Numbered from the stretch's first letter, positions 44,501 to 54,785 are shown. The stretch: 64,000 nt of DNA from Acidobacteriota bacterium (GCA_016185425.1 JACPNQ010000020.1:118893-182892); one strand, 5' to 3'. The notes: generated by a model not told the origin, from the sequence alone. Translations and numbers: made by a program.

Positions 44501-47500
44501 ATGAATCGAAAGACCTTGTTGTTTACGGTTCTAGCGTGCCTTATGGCCGCTACTACCCTTTCCGCGCAAGAAGTACGCGCCAGCCTGTCCGGTATCGTTT
44601 CCGATCCGTCGGGCGCGCCCATTCCCGCCGCGCAGGTAACCGTCACAAACGTCGCAAAAAATACCAAAATTACTACTTCCACCAATGAGAGCGGCCTCTA
44701 CAGCACCCCGCTTCTCGAACCCACCGCCTACACCGTGACCGTAGAAAAGGATGGCTTCCGCCGCGTAGTCCGCGAAAATATCGTCCTGCAATCGCTGGAC
44801 AAGGCGCGCCTCGACATCCAATTGCAGATCGGCGCTGTCGCCGACTCGATCACCGTCAACTCCGCCGTCTCCCCGTTGCAAACCGAAACGGCGAACCGCG
44901 ACACCGCCATCAATAACGAACTCATCGCCAACCTGCCGACGCAGGGCCGCAACCCCTTCCAAATCGCCTGGGCCGCGCCTGGCGTCTTCAAGACGGGCGG
45001 GTGGCGCTATCTTCGCTCCTTTGACATCGGCGGCACTACCGGCTTCTCCGTGAATGGCGGACGAAGTGGCGAAAACGAAGTGCTGATGGACGGCATGTCG
45101 AATGTCCGCTCTTCCCGCACGGTCATGAATGTCCCGACGATGGAATCCGTTCAGGAATTCAAGGTGCTTGCCAATACCTACGACGCCCAATACGGCCGCA
45201 CCGGCGGTGGTGTGGTCACCATCGTTACCAAATCCGGGTCCAACCAATTCCATGGCAATTTGTTCGAATATTTCCAGAACGACAAACTCAACGCGAACCA
45301 GACTGAGCTGAACGCCGGCGGCATCAGGAAATCGCCGAACAATATCAATGCCTACGGCTTTTTCCTCTCGGGCCCGGTGCTGGTGCCAAGACTCTTTGAC
45401 GGTCGCAATAAGCTCTTCTGGACACTCTCCTACGAAGCGATGCGCCAACGCTCCGCCGATCCCGGGGTCGTGACTGTGCCAGCGAACGAATGGCGCGGAG
45501 GTGATTTCTCTACGCTTCGCAACGCGCAGAATCAGCTCGTTTCGATTTTTGATCCGCTCACGACCGCCGCCGACGGCACGCGCACGGCATTCCCGGGCAA
45601 CGTCATCCCGCCCAGCCGCGTCAGCCCCATCGCAACGGCGGTGATGAAATTCGTCCCGGGCCCGACTTCCGCCGGCAGCGGTCCCGCACAGGTGAATAAC
45701 TACCCCTATCCTTCCCGCTGGGTCGCCGATATGTTCCAGTGGTCCGGCCGCCTCGATTATCAGGTGAATGCCAAGAACACCACCAATTTCCGCTATGGCC
45801 AGAACCCGTTCAGTGAGTATCGAGGCTTGGTGTTTGTTCGCAATGTGTCCGATTCCAATCCCGCCGAGCCAACGGGAAATGCGCCTTTGTTGCGTAATGG
45901 CCGGACGATCGGATTCAATTGGACTTCAACGCTTTCGCCTACCCTTACCTTTGACCTTCGGCTCGGCCTCAATCGTTGGGAGGAATCGTCGGGCAACTCC
46001 TACGGCACCGGCTACGACCCCCGCTCTCTGGGCTTCGAAACGAATCTCGCGAGCCAGTTCACACGCCTCGCCTTCCCGCGTTTCGATTTCACGAACAATG
46101 CCTATCAGTCAATCGGACCAGGAACACTGACCAGCGCCGGTACGAACGATACTTACACCATCCAGCCGAACTTCAACAAAGTCGTTGGCCGGCACTTCCT
46201 GAAGTTTGGCGTGGAAGCTCGCCGCTACAACGACAATTCGCAGAGCCCCGGCCTCGCATCCGGCCAGTACTCGTTTAATAAGAATTGGACGCAGCGCCAA
46301 TCGAATACTGCAGACGCTACATCCGGCAACGAGTTCGCGACATTCCTGCTCGGTTACCCGTCTTCGGCGATCGTCGATCGCAACATCGATCCGGCCTTCG
46401 TTCACTTCTTTTACGCCGGCTTCATCCAGGATGACTTCAAAGTGACCAGCCGGCTTACCTTGAACCTGGGCCTGCGCTGGGATTACGAGTCGCCTGCCTA
46501 TGAACGATATGACCGCATGGTCCAATCGCTCGACATCAACGCCGCCAGCCCGATCGCCGCGCAAGCCGCCGGCTTGAACCTAAAAGGCGCGGTCAAGTTC
46601 GCCAATGTCGGCGGCGCGCCTCGCGGCTCGTTCGCGTCGGACCGGAATAACTGGGCGCCTCGCGCCGGGTTCGCATATCGTATCGGAACCAAGTGGGTAG
46701 TCCGCGGCGGCTACGGACTCTACTATCTGGGCCAAAGCGCCACAGGCTCAAACCAGGGCTACAGCCAACGCACGACGGCTGCCGTCACGATCGACAACCT
46801 TCGTCCTGCCGTCTCGCTGTCAAACGCCTTCGTCAATCTTCCGGGAGGCCGGTTGCTTGCCGCAGTGGGCAACACGGAGGGTGCGGCGAGTTTTCTCGGT
46901 CAGGGGATCAACGTCAACTTCCAGAATCGGCCCCTGCCCTACTCGCACCAGTATTCGTTCGATATCCAACGCGAGCTGCCAGGCGGGATTTTGTTTGAAG
47001 CGGCCTACGTCGGCAACCAAACAAAGAAGCTGCCGATCAACGTCAATGCGAATTACGTGCCGGCCAGCGAACTTGGCCGCCGCACGGCCACCGGCGCAAT
47101 TGACACGGCTTACTACAACACACAGGTGCCGAACCCGATGCGTGGTCTGATTCCGAACAATGCGGCTCTGAACGGCGCGACGATCACACGGCAGGCATTG
47201 TTCAACGCCTTCCCGCAGTTCTCGCAAGTGACCATCGGCAACATCCCGTTCGGCCGGCAGCGCTATGACGCGTTTCAACTGAAAGCGACCAAGCGTTTCT
47301 CAGCCGGTATGACCTTCCTCGCCAGCTACACTGGCGCGAAGACCCTCGAACAGGTAAGCCTGCTGAACGCACAGGATCTGATCCTCGCCGATCCGATCAA
47401 CTCACCGCTCGTGAAGCAATCGGCCGATCAGATCGATATTCCGCGCAAGTTCAATCTTGCCGCCGTTTGGGAACTCCCATTCGGCCGAGGCAAGAAGCTC

Positions 47501-47977
47501 GTGTCCAACATCAACAAGGTCGCCGACTTCTTCATCGGCGGCTGGGAATTGAACGCCAACATCACTTATATGAAGGGCTTCAATATCAACTACCCGAACG
47601 CCGCGCAGGTCCAACCGGGCAGCGCCGCGCTCGACAATCCGACAATCGAACGTTACTTCAACACCGGCCTGTGGAACGATGCTAACGGCCGCCGTGTCGG
47701 CGCGCAGGAAGCGTTTACACTGCGTACGTTCCCGCTTCGTTTCTCGAACGTGCGCCTCCCTGGCTATCAGAACTGGGATGCGTCCGTCTCGAAGTTCTTC
47801 CCCATTCACGAACGTCTCCGCGCACAGTTCCGCTTCGAAGGAGTCAATGCTCTCAACCATCCGTGGTACACAGGCATCGCTTCCGTCGACGTAACCAACG
47901 CGCAATTCGGGCGATTGAATCCGACGCAGGGCAACCTGCCCCGTTTCTTGAAGCTTGGTTTGAACTTACAATTCTAA
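44501..47977 (+). CDS. Acidobacterial TonB-dependent outer-membrane protein with carboxypeptidase-regulatory domain
   Basis: 1158 residues. ATG 44501 follows GGAG about 7 bases upstream. A signal peptide (MNRKTLLFTVLACLMAATTLSA) is followed by a CarboxypepD_reg-like domain (about 30-110, LSGIVSDPSGAPIPAAQVTVTN), a plug region and a large C-terminal beta-barrel with many aromatic-ended strands up to ...LPRFLKLGLNLQF. Such Oar-like OMPs are abundant in Acidobacteria and presumably import or display glycans, but the substrate is unknown. The DUF1549/1553 gene begins 3 bases after its stop, so the two are likely co-transcribed. Confidence 0.9.
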   Translation: MNRKTLLFTVLACLMAATTLSAQEVRASLSGIVSDPSGAPIPAAQVTVTNVAKNTKITTSTNESGLYSTPLLEPTAYTVTVEKDGFRRVVRENIVLQSLDKARLDIQLQIGAVADSITVNSAVSPLQTETANRDTAINNELIANLPTQGRNPFQIAWAAPGVFKTGGWRYLRSFDIGGTTGFSVNGGRSGENEVLMDGMSNVRSSRTVMNVPTMESVQEFKVLANTYDAQYGRTGGGVVTIVTKSGSNQFHGNLFEYFQNDKLNANQTELNAGGIRKSPNNINAYGFFLSGPVLVPRLFDGRNKLFWTLSYEAMRQRSADPGVVTVPANEWRGGDFSTLRNAQNQLVSIFDPLTTAADGTRTAFPGNVIPPSRVSPIATAVMKFVPGPTSAGSGPAQVNNYPYPSRWVADMFQWSGRLDYQVNAKNTTNFRYGQNPFSEYRGLVFVRNVSDSNPAEPTGNAPLLRNGRTIGFNWTSTLSPTLTFDLRLGLNRWEESSGNSYGTGYDPRSLGFETNLASQFTRLAFPRFDFTNNAYQSIGPGTLTSAGTNDTYTIQPNFNKVVGRHFLKFGVEARRYNDNSQSPGLASGQYSFNKNWTQRQSNTADATSGNEFATFLLGYPSSAIVDRNIDPAFVHFFYAGFIQDDFKVTSRLTLNLGLRWDYESPAYERYDRMVQSLDINAASPIAAQAAGLNLKGAVKFANVGGAPRGSFASDRNNWAPRAGFAYRIGTKWVVRGGYGLYYLGQSATGSNQGYSQRTTAAVTIDNLRPAVSLSNAFVNLPGGRLLAAVGNTEGAASFLGQGINVNFQNRPLPYSHQYSFDIQRELPGGILFEAAYVGNQTKKLPINVNANYVPASELGRRTATGAIDTAYYNTQVPNPMRGLIPNNAALNGATITRQALFNAFPQFSQVTIGNIPFGRQRYDAFQLKATKRFSAGMTFLASYTGAKTLEQVSLLNAQDLILADPINSPLVKQSADQIDIPRKFNLAAVWELPFGRGKKLVSNINKVADFFIGGWELNANITYMKGFNINYPNAAQVQPGSAALDNPTIERYFNTGLWNDANGRRVGAQEAFTLRTFPLRFSNVRLPGYQNWDASVSKFFPIHERLRAQFRFEGVNALNHPWYTGIASVDVTNAQFGRLNPTQGNLPRFLKLGLNLQF

Positions 47978-47979
47978 TC

Positions 47980-50787
47980 ATGCGCCCGTTCTTCCTGATC
48001 GCGCTCTACACCACCATCGCGATCGCGCAGAACCCTTCCCCGGACGCGGCTTTCTTTGAAAGCCGCGTCCGTCCCGTTTTAGCCGCCAAGTGTTGGAGCT
48101 GTCACGGCGCCGAGCGGCAGTTCTCCAACCTTCGTCTGGACAATATCGATGGCATTCGCAAAGGCGGCCAGCGCGGCCCGCTATCGGAAACGCTCCTCGC
48201 CGCCGTCCGCCACGATGGCGCGCTGAAAATGCCGCCGGGCGGAAAGCTCTCCGCTCCTGAAATCGAAGCGCTCGAAAAATGGGCCGCGCAAGGACTCCAA
48301 TGGCCCGGCGCTGTAGCTGGGAAAACACAGGCGCCGCACTGGGCCTTTCAGCCGCTATCCCACCCAAAACCCCGGCCAATCGACACTTTTCTGCAATCGA
48401 AACTCGCCCTCGCCGATAAACCTACCATCGCCCGCCGGGCCGCTTATGTCGTAACCGGAATGCCGCCCTCGCCCGATCTGCTCCATCGTTTCCTCGACGG
48501 AGGCAGTTGGGCTGAGTATATCGATGGCTTGTTGGGCAGTCCGCGCTACGGCGAGCGGTGGGCGCGGCACTGGCTGGACCTGGTCCGCTTCGCCGAGACC
48601 TACGGGTATGAGTGGAATTACGAGATTCACGGCGCCTGGCGGTATCGGGACTATTTAATACGAGCGTTTAACTCCGATGTACCCTACGACACGCTAATTC
48701 GTGAGCATATTGCCGGTGATTTGTTGCAAAAACCGCGTTTTTCCGACACACAGAACGAATCCGCCCTGGCGACGGCTTTTTTTCGCCTGGGCGAGATGGG
48801 GCACGATAACTGCAATCAATTCAGAGAGATACGGACGGACGTCGTCGACAACCAGATCGACACGCTGACCAAAGCATTTCAGGGCCTCACCGTCTCCTGC
48901 GCGCGTTGTCATGACCACAAATTTGACCCGATTCCGACCGAGGACTACTACGCGCTCTATGGGATCTTGAACAGCTCCCGCCCAGTCACCCGGACGCTCA
49001 ACCGCGCCACTCCCCCGAACCTCGAAGAGCTTAAACAGAAGTTGCGGACCGAGCTTGCGACGCTGTGGTTGAAAGAAGTTGCCGATAACGCGAAAGATGT
49101 TCCGATCGCGGAATGGCGGAGCGCTTCCCCATCGGTCAGTTTCGCGAATGGGGTTCCGCCGGGCTGGTCTGTCGAGGGACTCGGTATCAGAACGGTGAAG
49201 AGCGGCGACTTCGCAATCGCGACGCAAGGCGACGCGGCGATCGAGATAGTTTTCCCGAGCGGACTGGCGACGAACGCGGCGACCGATAAATGGAATGGCA
49301 CGCTGCGATCGCCGATTCTGCCAAGAGATCAGAAGTTCATCACGTTCGAAATCGCAGGGTCAAAGACCGCGGCAACACGCGTGGTGATGGACCACTGCGT
49401 GATTGGCGAGGATCACAAGCTTCTCGACAATGCGCGGCTTCACTTGGAGCGCGTCGCCACACGCAATGACCAGCCGCTGTCCACATACCTCGAAATCAAC
49501 ACGGTAACGGACAATCCGCGCCTCCCCGAGCGCCCCGGAAAGTTCAAAACAAATCCGGCCGAAAGCGTACAGCGCTCCTGGTTCGTTGTGACGAAGGCGT
49601 GGTTCCATAGCGACGAAAAAGCGCTGCCGCAAACGGTAGTTCCCGTGCGCACCGATGAAACTTTGCCGGCGGCGATTCGCCGGTGGCGCGATGGACAAGC
49701 AACCGATGACGATGCCTTCTGGATCAACTGGGCGATAGAGAACAAACTGCTCTCCAATGACAGGAAGGCAAGCGCTTCGCTCGATCGACTTGTCGCGGAG
49801 TATCGGGATCTTGAGTCAAAGCTTGCGGCGCCCGCTGTGGCCAATGCGATGGCCGACATGGACCCGGGCGCGGACTATCCGATTCTGCTTTCGGGTCAGG
49901 CGCTGAATCCGGGCCGTCCGGCGCCGCGCCACTTCCTGAGCCTGATGCCGGAGAATCTGCGCAAAGTCGATCCGCGCGGGTCCGGGCGCCTGGAGATGGC
50001 CGAGGCGATCGCGAGCCCGGAGAACCCGCTGACGGCGCGCGTGTACGTAAATCGCGTCTGGCATCACGTATTTGGCAGGGGCATTGTCCCTACGACGGAT
50101 AACTTTGGCCGTTTGGGCGATCCGCCATCGCATCCGGAGTTACTCGATTACCTGGCCGGCGAGTTTATGAAGAACGGCTGGTCCACAAAGAAGTTACTCC
50201 GCGAGTTACTACTTACCGACGCCTTCCGGCAGGCAGGCGCGGGCACCGTTCGCCGGCTGGATGCGGAATCGGTGCGGGACACGCTGCTGAGCGTGTCGGG
50301 CAGGTTGGACGAAACGATGTTCGGGCCGAGCGTGCAGCCCTACCGCAACCCGCCCACCGACTACCGGCGCCTGTTCCAAGGGCCACTCGACGGCAACGGG
50401 CGCCGGAGCATCTATGTCAAAGTGACGCGGATGCAGGGACCGAAGTTTTTGGAGCTGTTCGACTTCCCCGCTCCGCTGCAGACTCGCGGCAATCGCGACG
50501 TGACGAATGTTCCGTCGCAAGCGCTCGCGATGTTGAACGATCCATTCGTCCTGGAGCAGGCGAAAGTATGGGCGGAGAAGCTGGTCGAACGGAAGGACGA
50601 TACATTCGATGCGCGGCTGACCGCCATGTTCAACGCCGCGCTTGGCAGACCGCCGAACGATGCGGAATTGACGCGCTACAGGGCTTTCGCGAGCGGCTTT
50701 GGGCCTGCATCGCTGGACGACGCCAGGCTGTGGCAGAAGCTGGCTCATACGCTGTTTAACAGCAAAGAGTTCCTCTATCTGCCGTAA
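47980..50787 (+). CDS. PSCyt1-DUF1549-DUF1553 protein, without DUF1501 partner
   Basis: 935 residues. A signal peptide (MRPFFLIALYTTIAIAQ) precedes PSCyt1 with the haem motif CWSCH near 39, DUF1549 (about 140-320, with CARCHDHKFDP) and an insert of about 200 residues that is beta-rich and concanavalin-like (about 350-550). DUF1553 follows (about 650-900, with TARVYVNRVWHHVFGRGIV). It differs from the copy at 11482 by the insert and by the absence of an adjacent DUF1501 gene. It starts 3 bases after the TonB-type OMP, suggesting an outer-membrane pairing. Confidence 0.92.
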   Translation: MRPFFLIALYTTIAIAQNPSPDAAFFESRVRPVLAAKCWSCHGAERQFSNLRLDNIDGIRKGGQRGPLSETLLAAVRHDGALKMPPGGKLSAPEIEALEKWAAQGLQWPGAVAGKTQAPHWAFQPLSHPKPRPIDTFLQSKLALADKPTIARRAAYVVTGMPPSPDLLHRFLDGGSWAEYIDGLLGSPRYGERWARHWLDLVRFAETYGYEWNYEIHGAWRYRDYLIRAFNSDVPYDTLIREHIAGDLLQKPRFSDTQNESALATAFFRLGEMGHDNCNQFREIRTDVVDNQIDTLTKAFQGLTVSCARCHDHKFDPIPTEDYYALYGILNSSRPVTRTLNRATPPNLEELKQKLRTELATLWLKEVADNAKDVPIAEWRSASPSVSFANGVPPGWSVEGLGIRTVKSGDFAIATQGDAAIEIVFPSGLATNAATDKWNGTLRSPILPRDQKFITFEIAGSKTAATRVVMDHCVIGEDHKLLDNARLHLERVATRNDQPLSTYLEINTVTDNPRLPERPGKFKTNPAESVQRSWFVVTKAWFHSDEKALPQTVVPVRTDETLPAAIRRWRDGQATDDDAFWINWAIENKLLSNDRKASASLDRLVAEYRDLESKLAAPAVANAMADMDPGADYPILLSGQALNPGRPAPRHFLSLMPENLRKVDPRGSGRLEMAEAIASPENPLTARVYVNRVWHHVFGRGIVPTTDNFGRLGDPPSHPELLDYLAGEFMKNGWSTKKLLRELLLTDAFRQAGAGTVRRLDAESVRDTLLSVSGRLDETMFGPSVQPYRNPPTDYRRLFQGPLDGNGRRSIYVKVTRMQGPKFLELFDFPAPLQTRGNRDVTNVPSQALAMLNDPFVLEQAKVWAEKLVERKDDTFDARLTAMFNAALGRPPNDAELTRYRAFASGFGPASLDDARLWQKLAHTLFNSKEFLYLP

Positions 50788-50835
50788 TTCGGTAAGCCGG
50801 CCGAACCTTTCCCTGTCTCGCGCGTATTATCGAAC

Positions 50836-53253
50836 ATGCCGCGCGACTTCCAATACGCTCTCCGCATTCTGGGCCGCAGTCCGGCCTTCACTCTCCTTTC
50901 CGTCGCCGCCATCGCCCTTGGGATTGGCGCGAACACCGCCCTCTTCAGTATTGTCCGCGCAGTCATTTTGCAACCGCTGCCGTTCAGCGAGCCGGAGCGG
51001 CTGGTGATGGTGTGGGAAACGCGGCCGGACCTTGGGTCCAGGAGCAACGTCGTGTCGAATGCGAATTACCTGGACTGGAAGGCGAGGAACCAGGTGTTCG
51101 ACGCAATGAGTCCAATGTTCAACGGCACCGCCAGCCTGAACGTGACTGGCGAACCGGAAGAGATTCGCACGCTGATGGTGGGCGAGGAGTTCTTTCCGAT
51201 GCTCGGAGCGTCGATGCAGCTTGGACGCGGATTTGCGGCCGAGGAGTGCAAGCCCGGCGCTCCGCTGACAGCCATCCTCTCCGATTCGCTGTGGCGCGCG
51301 AAGTTTGGGGCCGACCGCGGCGTCATCGGGCGCACGATCCGGCTGGGCGCCGACGCGGTGACCGTGATTGGTGTTGCGCCACCGGATTTGCTGGCAATCA
51401 GCTTCCGAAATCCCGTATTGTGGCGGAACGCGCGCCTGTCCGGCACAAACGCCAACGGCAGCCGGTCGTCAGGCAGGAATATGGCTGTGCTGGCGCGGCT
51501 GAAGCGTGGCATCACTCCGGAACAGGCCGACGGACACATGGTTGGCCTGGCGAAACAACTGGAGCGCGACTATCCGCAATTCAATGCGAAGTGGAGCGCG
51601 CGGGTCGTTCCCCTGACCGAGGAGATGACTGGTCTAGTGCGCACGCCGCTGTTCTTCCTGCTTGGCGCCGTGGGCTGCGTGTTGCTCATTGCGTGCTCCA
51701 ACGTCGCCAACCTGTTGCTTATTCGCGCGGCGGGACGGATGCGGGAGCTCGCTGTGCGGATGTCGCTGGGCGCCACGCGGGGAGCGCTCATCCGGCAGCT
51801 TTTGGCGGAGAGCCTGACGCTGGCGGCACTGGGAGCGGCAGTAGGCATTCCGCTCGGGTGGTGGCTGCTGGAAGTGTTGAAGATCTACGGGCCACAAGAT
51901 ATCCGCAGGCTGGACCGGTCGACACTGGACGCCGGCGTGCTGGGATTCACGGTGGCGCTGACGCTATTGACCGGGTTGCTGGTGGGACTCGCGCCGGCGT
52001 TGAGCGCGACCCGGCAAACGCTGGGAATCGCTATGCGCGATGGCGCGCGCGGCGCGACAGCGAGTTGGCGGACGAACCTCTTGCGCGATGGATTTACGGT
52101 GGTGGAAGTGGCGCTGTCGTTGATCCTGCTCGTCGGCGCGGGGCTGTTGCTGAAGAGCTTCGCGAAGTTAACCGCGGTTGAGCCGGGCTTCCGTTCGGAT
52201 CGGGTGTTAACGGCAAATATCTCGCTTCCAGGCGATCGCTACCGCGACCAGAAGGGTGTGCAATTCTTTACCGAACTGGGCAGGCGTGCGCGCGCGATCC
52301 CCGGCGTGGTCAACGCGAGTAACATCACCTTCCTGCCGTTCAAAGGTCCAGGATCGGGCACTTACTTCTGGCGGGACGATCATCCGAAACCCGCGCCGGG
52401 CCAGGAGCCGGTCACCGACGTGCGTATGATCCAGCCCGGATACTTCGAGACGATGAACATTCCGTTGCGGCGCGGCCGCACGTTCACCGGCGCTGACAAC
52501 GATGCGAAAGCGCCGCTTCGATTTGTTGTGAACGACACAATGGCGCGGACGATGTTCCCCGGCGAGGAGCCGATCGGGCGGCGGCTGATTGTGCAGATGA
52601 AGGCCGAGAACCTGCCGGGAGAAATTATCGGCGTAACGGGCGATGTGAAACACGGCGGCCTGGATTCCAAGGCGAGGCCGATGGTCTACTATCCGCAGGC
52701 ACAACTGTTCTTCAATTTCGGAACGGTAGTTTTGCAGACGGAGAGCGATCCGCTACAGCTTGCGAAGCCGCTGGCGAACCTAATACACGAGATGGACCCG
52801 GAGCTCGCGATCGCGGAAGTGGCGGCGATGCAACGGTGGATCGACGATTCCGTCGCGCGGCCGCGGTTCCAGACGCGCCTGCTCGCGGCGTTCGCGGGCC
52901 TGGCGCTGGTGCTGGCGATCATCGGCATATATGGCGTAGTGTCCTATGGCGTGGCGCAGCGCACGCATGAGATCGGCGTCCGCATGGCACTGGGCGCGCA
53001 GAGGGGCGATGTGGCGCGGATGGTATTGGGGCGCGGGGCGCGTCTGGCGGCTGCCGGACTGCTGATTGGCATTGCCGGCGCGCTAGCGTTGGGACGATTC
53101 CTGGAGACGCAATTATACGAAGTGAAGGCGACGGATCCGCTGACACTTACGATGATGGCGGCGCTGCTGCTTATCGTTGCGTTGGGCGCGAGTTATTTCC
53201 CTGCCCGGCGCGCGGCGCGTGTGGATCCGATGCACTGTCTGCGATACGAGTGA
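50836..53253 (+). CDS. ADOP-type ABC permease (duplicated MacB/FtsX)
   Basis: 805 residues. Four N-terminal-side and four C-terminal-side transmembrane segments flank two MacB periplasmic core domains, the acidobacterial duplicated orphan permease layout. N-terminal anchor: RSPAFTLLSVAAIALGIGANTALFS; first FtsX core with LLIRAAGRMRELAVRMSLGATRGALIRQLLAES; second FtsX core near the end (THEIGVRMALGAQRGDVARMVLG). No ATPase gene is adjacent, as usual for this class. It starts at ATG 50836. Export substrate unknown. Confidence 0.93.
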   Translation: MPRDFQYALRILGRSPAFTLLSVAAIALGIGANTALFSIVRAVILQPLPFSEPERLVMVWETRPDLGSRSNVVSNANYLDWKARNQVFDAMSPMFNGTASLNVTGEPEEIRTLMVGEEFFPMLGASMQLGRGFAAEECKPGAPLTAILSDSLWRAKFGADRGVIGRTIRLGADAVTVIGVAPPDLLAISFRNPVLWRNARLSGTNANGSRSSGRNMAVLARLKRGITPEQADGHMVGLAKQLERDYPQFNAKWSARVVPLTEEMTGLVRTPLFFLLGAVGCVLLIACSNVANLLLIRAAGRMRELAVRMSLGATRGALIRQLLAESLTLAALGAAVGIPLGWWLLEVLKIYGPQDIRRLDRSTLDAGVLGFTVALTLLTGLLVGLAPALSATRQTLGIAMRDGARGATASWRTNLLRDGFTVVEVALSLILLVGAGLLLKSFAKLTAVEPGFRSDRVLTANISLPGDRYRDQKGVQFFTELGRRARAIPGVVNASNITFLPFKGPGSGTYFWRDDHPKPAPGQEPVTDVRMIQPGYFETMNIPLRRGRTFTGADNDAKAPLRFVVNDTMARTMFPGEEPIGRRLIVQMKAENLPGEIIGVTGDVKHGGLDSKARPMVYYPQAQLFFNFGTVVLQTESDPLQLAKPLANLIHEMDPELAIAEVAAMQRWIDDSVARPRFQTRLLAAFAGLALVLAIIGIYGVVSYGVAQRTHEIGVRMALGAQRGDVARMVLGRGARLAAAGLLIGIAGALALGRFLETQLYEVKATDPLTLTMMAALLLIVALGASYFPARRAARVDPMHCLRYE

Positions 53254-53307
53254 CGGAGCGGGGCTGGCGAGTGGAATCGGCACTACCTCGTAATTAGACG
53301 GGGTTAA

Positions 53308-53451
53308 CCGCGTAAAGCTTGCCTACTTTTTCTGGCGGCTGCGCTGGCCGCCGGACAAACCGCATTTCCGCAAGGGAAACCGGCGGATCCTGATGGGCTT
53401 GCGGTAGACTCTGCTGCCGATCAAGACCTGTTCACGCTGACGGTAAATTGA
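53308..53451 (+). pseudogene. 5' remnant of a secreted-protein gene
   Basis: Right after a TAA at 53305, an open frame encodes PRKACLLFLAAALAAGQTAF, then PQGKPADPDGLAVDSAADQD and ends at TGA 53451. The first 20 residues look like a signal peptide (basic start, hydrophobic core, ALAAG cleavage area). There is no start codon, and the frame is only 47 codons, so it is most likely the degraded 5' end of a secreted-protein gene. It overlaps the 3' end of the convergent zinc-ribbon gene. Confidence 0.3.
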
Positions 53452-53804
53452 TCGCCACAATGCGGACACGTAACGCGAATGGCGTTATCCAGCTTGAGAG
53501 AAATGCTCATTTTACGCGAGCAGGAGGGGCACACGAGAATCGTCTTTTCGAGGCCGGGCTCTTCGCCGTCGTGAGGTGGAACTTCGGGATGGCCCGCGGG
53601 ATAAGAGGTTCCACAGCGGTTGCAAGTAATGATGGACTCGGCTCTGGATATAGGGAAGACGGGCAGAAAAAACAGCGTAAAAAAGAGCCGGCGGCGTTGT
53701 TGGCGAAAATCCGAGACCAGTCCGCATAGCGCGCAGTGCCGCCGCTCTGGGACGCCATTCTTCACGTCACGCTGGATAGTCCTGGCCCCGAACACGATAA
53801 ACAT
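53421..53804 (-). CDS. Multi-Cys zinc-ribbon protein
   Basis: 127 residues. Four CxxC pairs are present: HCALCG near 24, CNRCGTSYPAG near 62, CPSC near 92 and CPHCG near 114, so one or two zinc ribbons plus a rubredoxin-like knuckle are likely. A short hydrophobic stretch (LFFTLFFLPVFPI) lies between the first and second pair. Function unknown, perhaps a membrane-associated zinc protein. ATG 53804 lacks a strong ribosome site. Confidence 0.68.
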   Translation of the reverse strand: MFIVFGARTIQRDVKNGVPERRHCALCGLVSDFRQQRRRLFFTLFFLPVFPISRAESIITCNRCGTSYPAGHPEVPPHDGEEPGLEKTILVCPSCSRKMSISLKLDNAIRVTCPHCGDQFTVSVNRS

Positions 53805-53986
53805 GCCGAACTATCATAAGCCGGACGGCGGGCCGGGATACGAGCGCCGCCCTGATGTGGCAACAGACTGCCGATTGAACATTGATCCAATAGCTGCAAT
53901 ACTTGAAGTGTCCCGATTCTTAGAGTCGTGACGCATTCGTAAGCGCAGGGCGTTTCGCCACGTTCAGGGCAGTACGGAGAAAGGCT

Positions 53987-54160
53987 ATGGGCGAACGAAC
54001 GTATAGACTCCTTGCCGCAGCCACCACATTCGATCGGCTACCGAGCCACGGCGGCATCGAGGTTGTCATCCCGACAGGCTCCTTCACGGTACTTCGCAGT
54101 TTTCAGCCGGACGAAGAGACGCTGTCGGGGCCGCGCATTGCGGCCGTCCGCACAACTTGA
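53987..54160 (+). CDS. Small protein of unknown function (57 residues)
   Basis: Frame from ATG 53987 to TGA 54160. AAGG/GGAG lies 4 to 10 bases before the ATG, a plausible ribosome site. The product (MGERTYRLLAAATTFDRL..., later PTGSFTVLRSFQPDE) is soluble and without known motif. It is followed after 18 bases by another small ORF, suggesting a small-gene cluster. Supported by ribosome site and coding-like composition only. Confidence 0.48.
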   Translation: MGERTYRLLAAATTFDRLPSHGGIEVVIPTGSFTVLRSFQPDEETLSGPRIAAVRTT

Positions 54161-54178
54161 GAATCGACAGATACCGAC

Positions 54179-54466
54179 TTGCCAAATACTTCAGATGTCA
54201 CCGCCAATATTCGAGAGCTCATCATTCAACTGCACCGCGGCAATAGGGCAGAGGCAGAACCGCTGGTTGAGGCCGTTGCCACGGAATTGAAAGCGATTCT
54301 GCTGTCCGGGCTCGATCCCCAGAGTTTGCAGATGCAGCAGGCACAACAGACGATGTTTGCCATCGACGAAGCACGAACGCTTATGGGGCAACAGGATCTC
54401 GGTGGAGCGTTGGAAGCGGCAAGAGATGCGGGAAAAGAGTGGAAGGCGCCGGCACGGCGCCGATAA
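54179..54466 (+). CDS. Small helical protein of unknown function (95 residues)
   Basis: Frame from TTG 54179 to stop 54466. MPNTSDVTANIRELIIQL and LVEAVATELKAILLSG are amphipathic helices, followed by Gln-rich QMQQAQQTMFAIDEARTLM and a basic end. Helical throughout; no motif. The TTG start has no strong Shine-Dalgarno. It sits between two other small ORFs in a region with decayed genes. Confidence 0.5.
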   Translation: MPNTSDVTANIRELIIQLHRGNRAEAEPLVEAVATELKAILLSGLDPQSLQMQQAQQTMFAIDEARTLMGQQDLGGALEAARDAGKEWKAPARRR

Positions 54467-54502
54467 TCCGTCAGATTAGGCGAGGTGGAAGAGAGGAGCT
54501 GT

Positions 54503-54751
54503 ATGGCAGGCCGAGGAGCACAAACCTTTAATAAACGTCAGAAAGAGCAGCAGCGCAAAGAGCGGCAACAGGAGAAATTTGCCAAGCGACTGGAGCGCAA
54601 AAAGCAAAGTGAGGCCGGCCAGGCCCCTAGCGACGAAATCGAATTGGGCGACATGTCCATTCACCAGGCGGATCCGTCCGAGAACGCGCCGGAAGCCGCT
54701 GCGCCGCAGGCGGTTCTCCGTGAGCCCGCCCGCGACGCCGAGCCAAGATGA
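54503..54751 (+). CDS. Basic small protein (82 residues)
   Basis: ATG 54503 has GAGAGGAG about 5 bases upstream, a strong site. The first 40 residues are very basic and Gln/Lys/Arg-rich (TFNKRQKEQQRKERQQEK), typical of nucleic-acid-binding or charged small proteins; the rest is acidic and Ala/Pro-rich. Short basic proteins of this type are common in Acidobacteria, but I do not recognise a named family. Confidence 0.62.
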   Translation: MAGRGAQTFNKRQKEQQRKERQQEKFAKRLERKKQSEAGQAPSDEIELGDMSIHQADPSENAPEAAAPQAVLREPARDAEPR

Positions 54752-54785
54752 GGCGGGTTGGGTAAAAAAGCCCATCCTCGCCACT

